Shown one piece after another: positions 53,293 to 54,118 of a DNA stretch of 54,118 nucleotides (positions are counted from its first letter, which is position 1; each line of letters begins with the position of its first letter). Under the pieces are notes generated by a model, which worked only from the letters and a program-made list of their open reading frames with translations, ran no database searches and was not told the DNA's origin. Made by a program: the position numbers and the translations under genes. Source of the DNA: Shewanella sp. TC10 (lineage in GTDB: Bacteria > Pseudomonadota > Gammaproteobacteria > Enterobacterales > Shewanellaceae). The stretch lies in assembly GCF_009663145.1 (NCBI RefSeq), contig NZ_VKHR01000035.1, positions 44 through 54,161 on the forward strand, written 5' to 3'.

Positions 53293-54118
53293 ATGAAGAA
53301 ACTGACGATATTATCGGCTGCAGTAATTATGGCGTTTAGCGCACCTGCAGCGATGGCGAAAGTATCTGAAGCTGAAGCAGCTAAATTGGGTAATGAACTT
53401 ACTCCCATTGGCGCTGTTAAAGCGGGTAACGCTGACGGTTCAATTCCAGCTTGGGATAATGGGATTACCTCTCCTGTAGCTGGCTATGAAAAGGGTATGC
53501 ATCACCCAGATCCATTTCCTTCAGATAAGATCTTATTTACCATTACGAATGCAAATAAAGCCCAGTACGCTGAGTTTTTAACACCGGGTCAAAACAAGCT
53601 TTTTGAACTGTATCCAGATACATACAAAATGAATGTTTATGAAACTCGTCGTACTGCTTCATTACCGCAATATGTATATGATGCAACAAAAGCGAATGCA
53701 TTGAATGCTGAGCTTGTGGCAAATGGTAATGGTGTAAGTGGCGCATCTATTAGTGTGCCATTTCCTATTCCTAATAATGGTTTAGAAGTCATTTGGAACC
53801 ATATTTTACGTTATCGTGGTGTTGATATTAAAACCGCACGTAGCCAAGCAGCTCCTACTGCAGGTGGTGCTTATACCTTGATTGAAACTGCTGAAGAAAT
53901 TCGTTTCAGCTATAGTCGCCCTGAAGTAACGTTAGATCAGTTAAAAGAATCAAATACATTGTTCTTCTTTAAACAAGTTGTACGTCAACCAGCGCGCCTT
54001 GCTGGTACGGCACTTCTTGTAAAAGAAACTATGGACCAAGAAGCTTTACCTCGACAAGCTTGGACTTATAACACAGGTCAACGCCGTGTTCGTAAAGCGC
54101 CGAATGTCGGCGCTTTAC
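53293..54118 (+). CDS. DUF1329 periplasmic/outer-membrane protein (partial)
   Basis: The 5' part (275 codons) of a DUF1329 gene cut by the window edge; family members are about 450 residues. A signal peptide of 22 residues ends PAAMA. The family's typical start then follows (LGNELTPIGAVKAGNADGSI, PAWDNGI), with ETRRTASLP, GLEVIWNHILRYRG and AWTYNTGQRRVRKAPNVG. DUF1329 is predicted to be LolB/LolA-like, i.e. a lipid-binding beta fold. GAAGGA lies 8 bases before the ATG, and only 13 bases separate it from DUF1302, so they form one operon that continues beyond the window. Confidence 0.9.
   Translation, partial: MKKLTILSAAVIMAFSAPAAMAKVSEAEAAKLGNELTPIGAVKAGNADGSIPAWDNGITSPVAGYEKGMHHPDPFPSDKILFTITNANKAQYAEFLTPGQNKLFELYPDTYKMNVYETRRTASLPQYVYDATKANALNAELVANGNGVSGASISVPFPIPNNGLEVIWNHILRYRGVDIKTARSQAAPTAGGAYTLIETAEEIRFSYSRPEVTLDQLKESNTLFFFKQVVRQPARLAGTALLVKETMDQEALPRQAWTYNTGQRRVRKAPNVGAL

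Noticed and set aside
53136..53746. Minus-strand ORFs across the DUF1302/DUF1329 junction
   Set aside because: They are shadows of the plus-strand genes with no ribosome site or conserved pattern.

Overview
The window reads as chromosomal core DNA of a marine gammaproteobacterium, most likely Shewanella or a close relative. The evidence is the high similarity of the housekeeping proteins to the Shewanella/Escherichia versions, the moderately AT-rich composition, the monomeric isocitrate dehydrogenase next to cspD-clpS-clpA, and gene orders shared with enterics (pheST-ihfA; rluE-nudJ-mnmA-hflD-purB; pabC-mltG-tmk-holB-tatD; prc-proQ-msrC-letAB-rsmF). I see no prophage, insertion sequence, CRISPR array, rRNA or tRNA gene. 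Species assignment is inference.

Layout. 0.2-3.2 kb: fabF, a hotdog acyl-CoA thioesterase and a beta-hydroxyacid dehydrogenase. 3.4-4.9 kb: a methyl-accepting chemotaxis protein on the minus strand. 5.3-10.1 kb: pheS-pheT-ihfA and lpxM. 10.2-16.0 kb: a minus-strand block rluE-nudJ-mnmA-hflD-purB-roxA (tRNA/rRNA modification, purine synthesis, ribosomal protein hydroxylation). 16.3-18.5 kb: icd. 18.7-23.6 kb: cspD, clpS-clpA, infA, bpt and aat, a near-complete bacterial N-degron pathway. 23.7-27.6 kb: a glycine-zipper envelope protein, an uncharacterised Lys/Ala-rich protein, a Nif3/YbgI protein and a Kef-type antiporter. 27.7-31.6 kb: metG divergent from mrp-udk. 31.9-36.6 kb: pabC-mltG-tmk-holB-pilZ-tatD. 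36.6-36.8 kb: a structured intergenic region that looks like a small RNA gene on the minus strand. 36.9-43.9 kb: rsmF, a fused SpmA/SpmB membrane protein on the opposite strand, and letB with a letA split into two overlapping genes. 44.1-50.9 kb: SOS-controlled yebG, msrC, proQ, prc, pepN and a DUF2835 gene. 51.2 kb to the right edge: a DUF1302-DUF1329 envelope pair, the second gene cut by the window end.

How parts work together. ClpS/ClpA, Bpt and Aat form one degradation pathway: the two transferases add Leu/Phe to secondary N-degrons, ClpS picks these up and ClpA unfolds them for ClpP (not in the window). LetA/LetB form an envelope lipid-transport bridge. PheS/PheT form one enzyme. IHF-alpha is co-transcribed with them as in enterics. 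Most convergent gene pairs are separated by perfect bidirectional intrinsic terminators.

The least explained signals are: the small-RNA-like element at about 36.62-36.78 kb, which has a perfect TATAAT, a U8 terminator and mutually exclusive hairpins; a recurring pattern of 13-18 bp tandem duplications in intergenic DNA, several copying a gene's stop codon; a 15-bp periodic degenerate repeat after the SpmAB gene; and the uncharacterised DUF1302/DUF1329 envelope pair at the right edge. I did not find a convincing new defence or mobile system.
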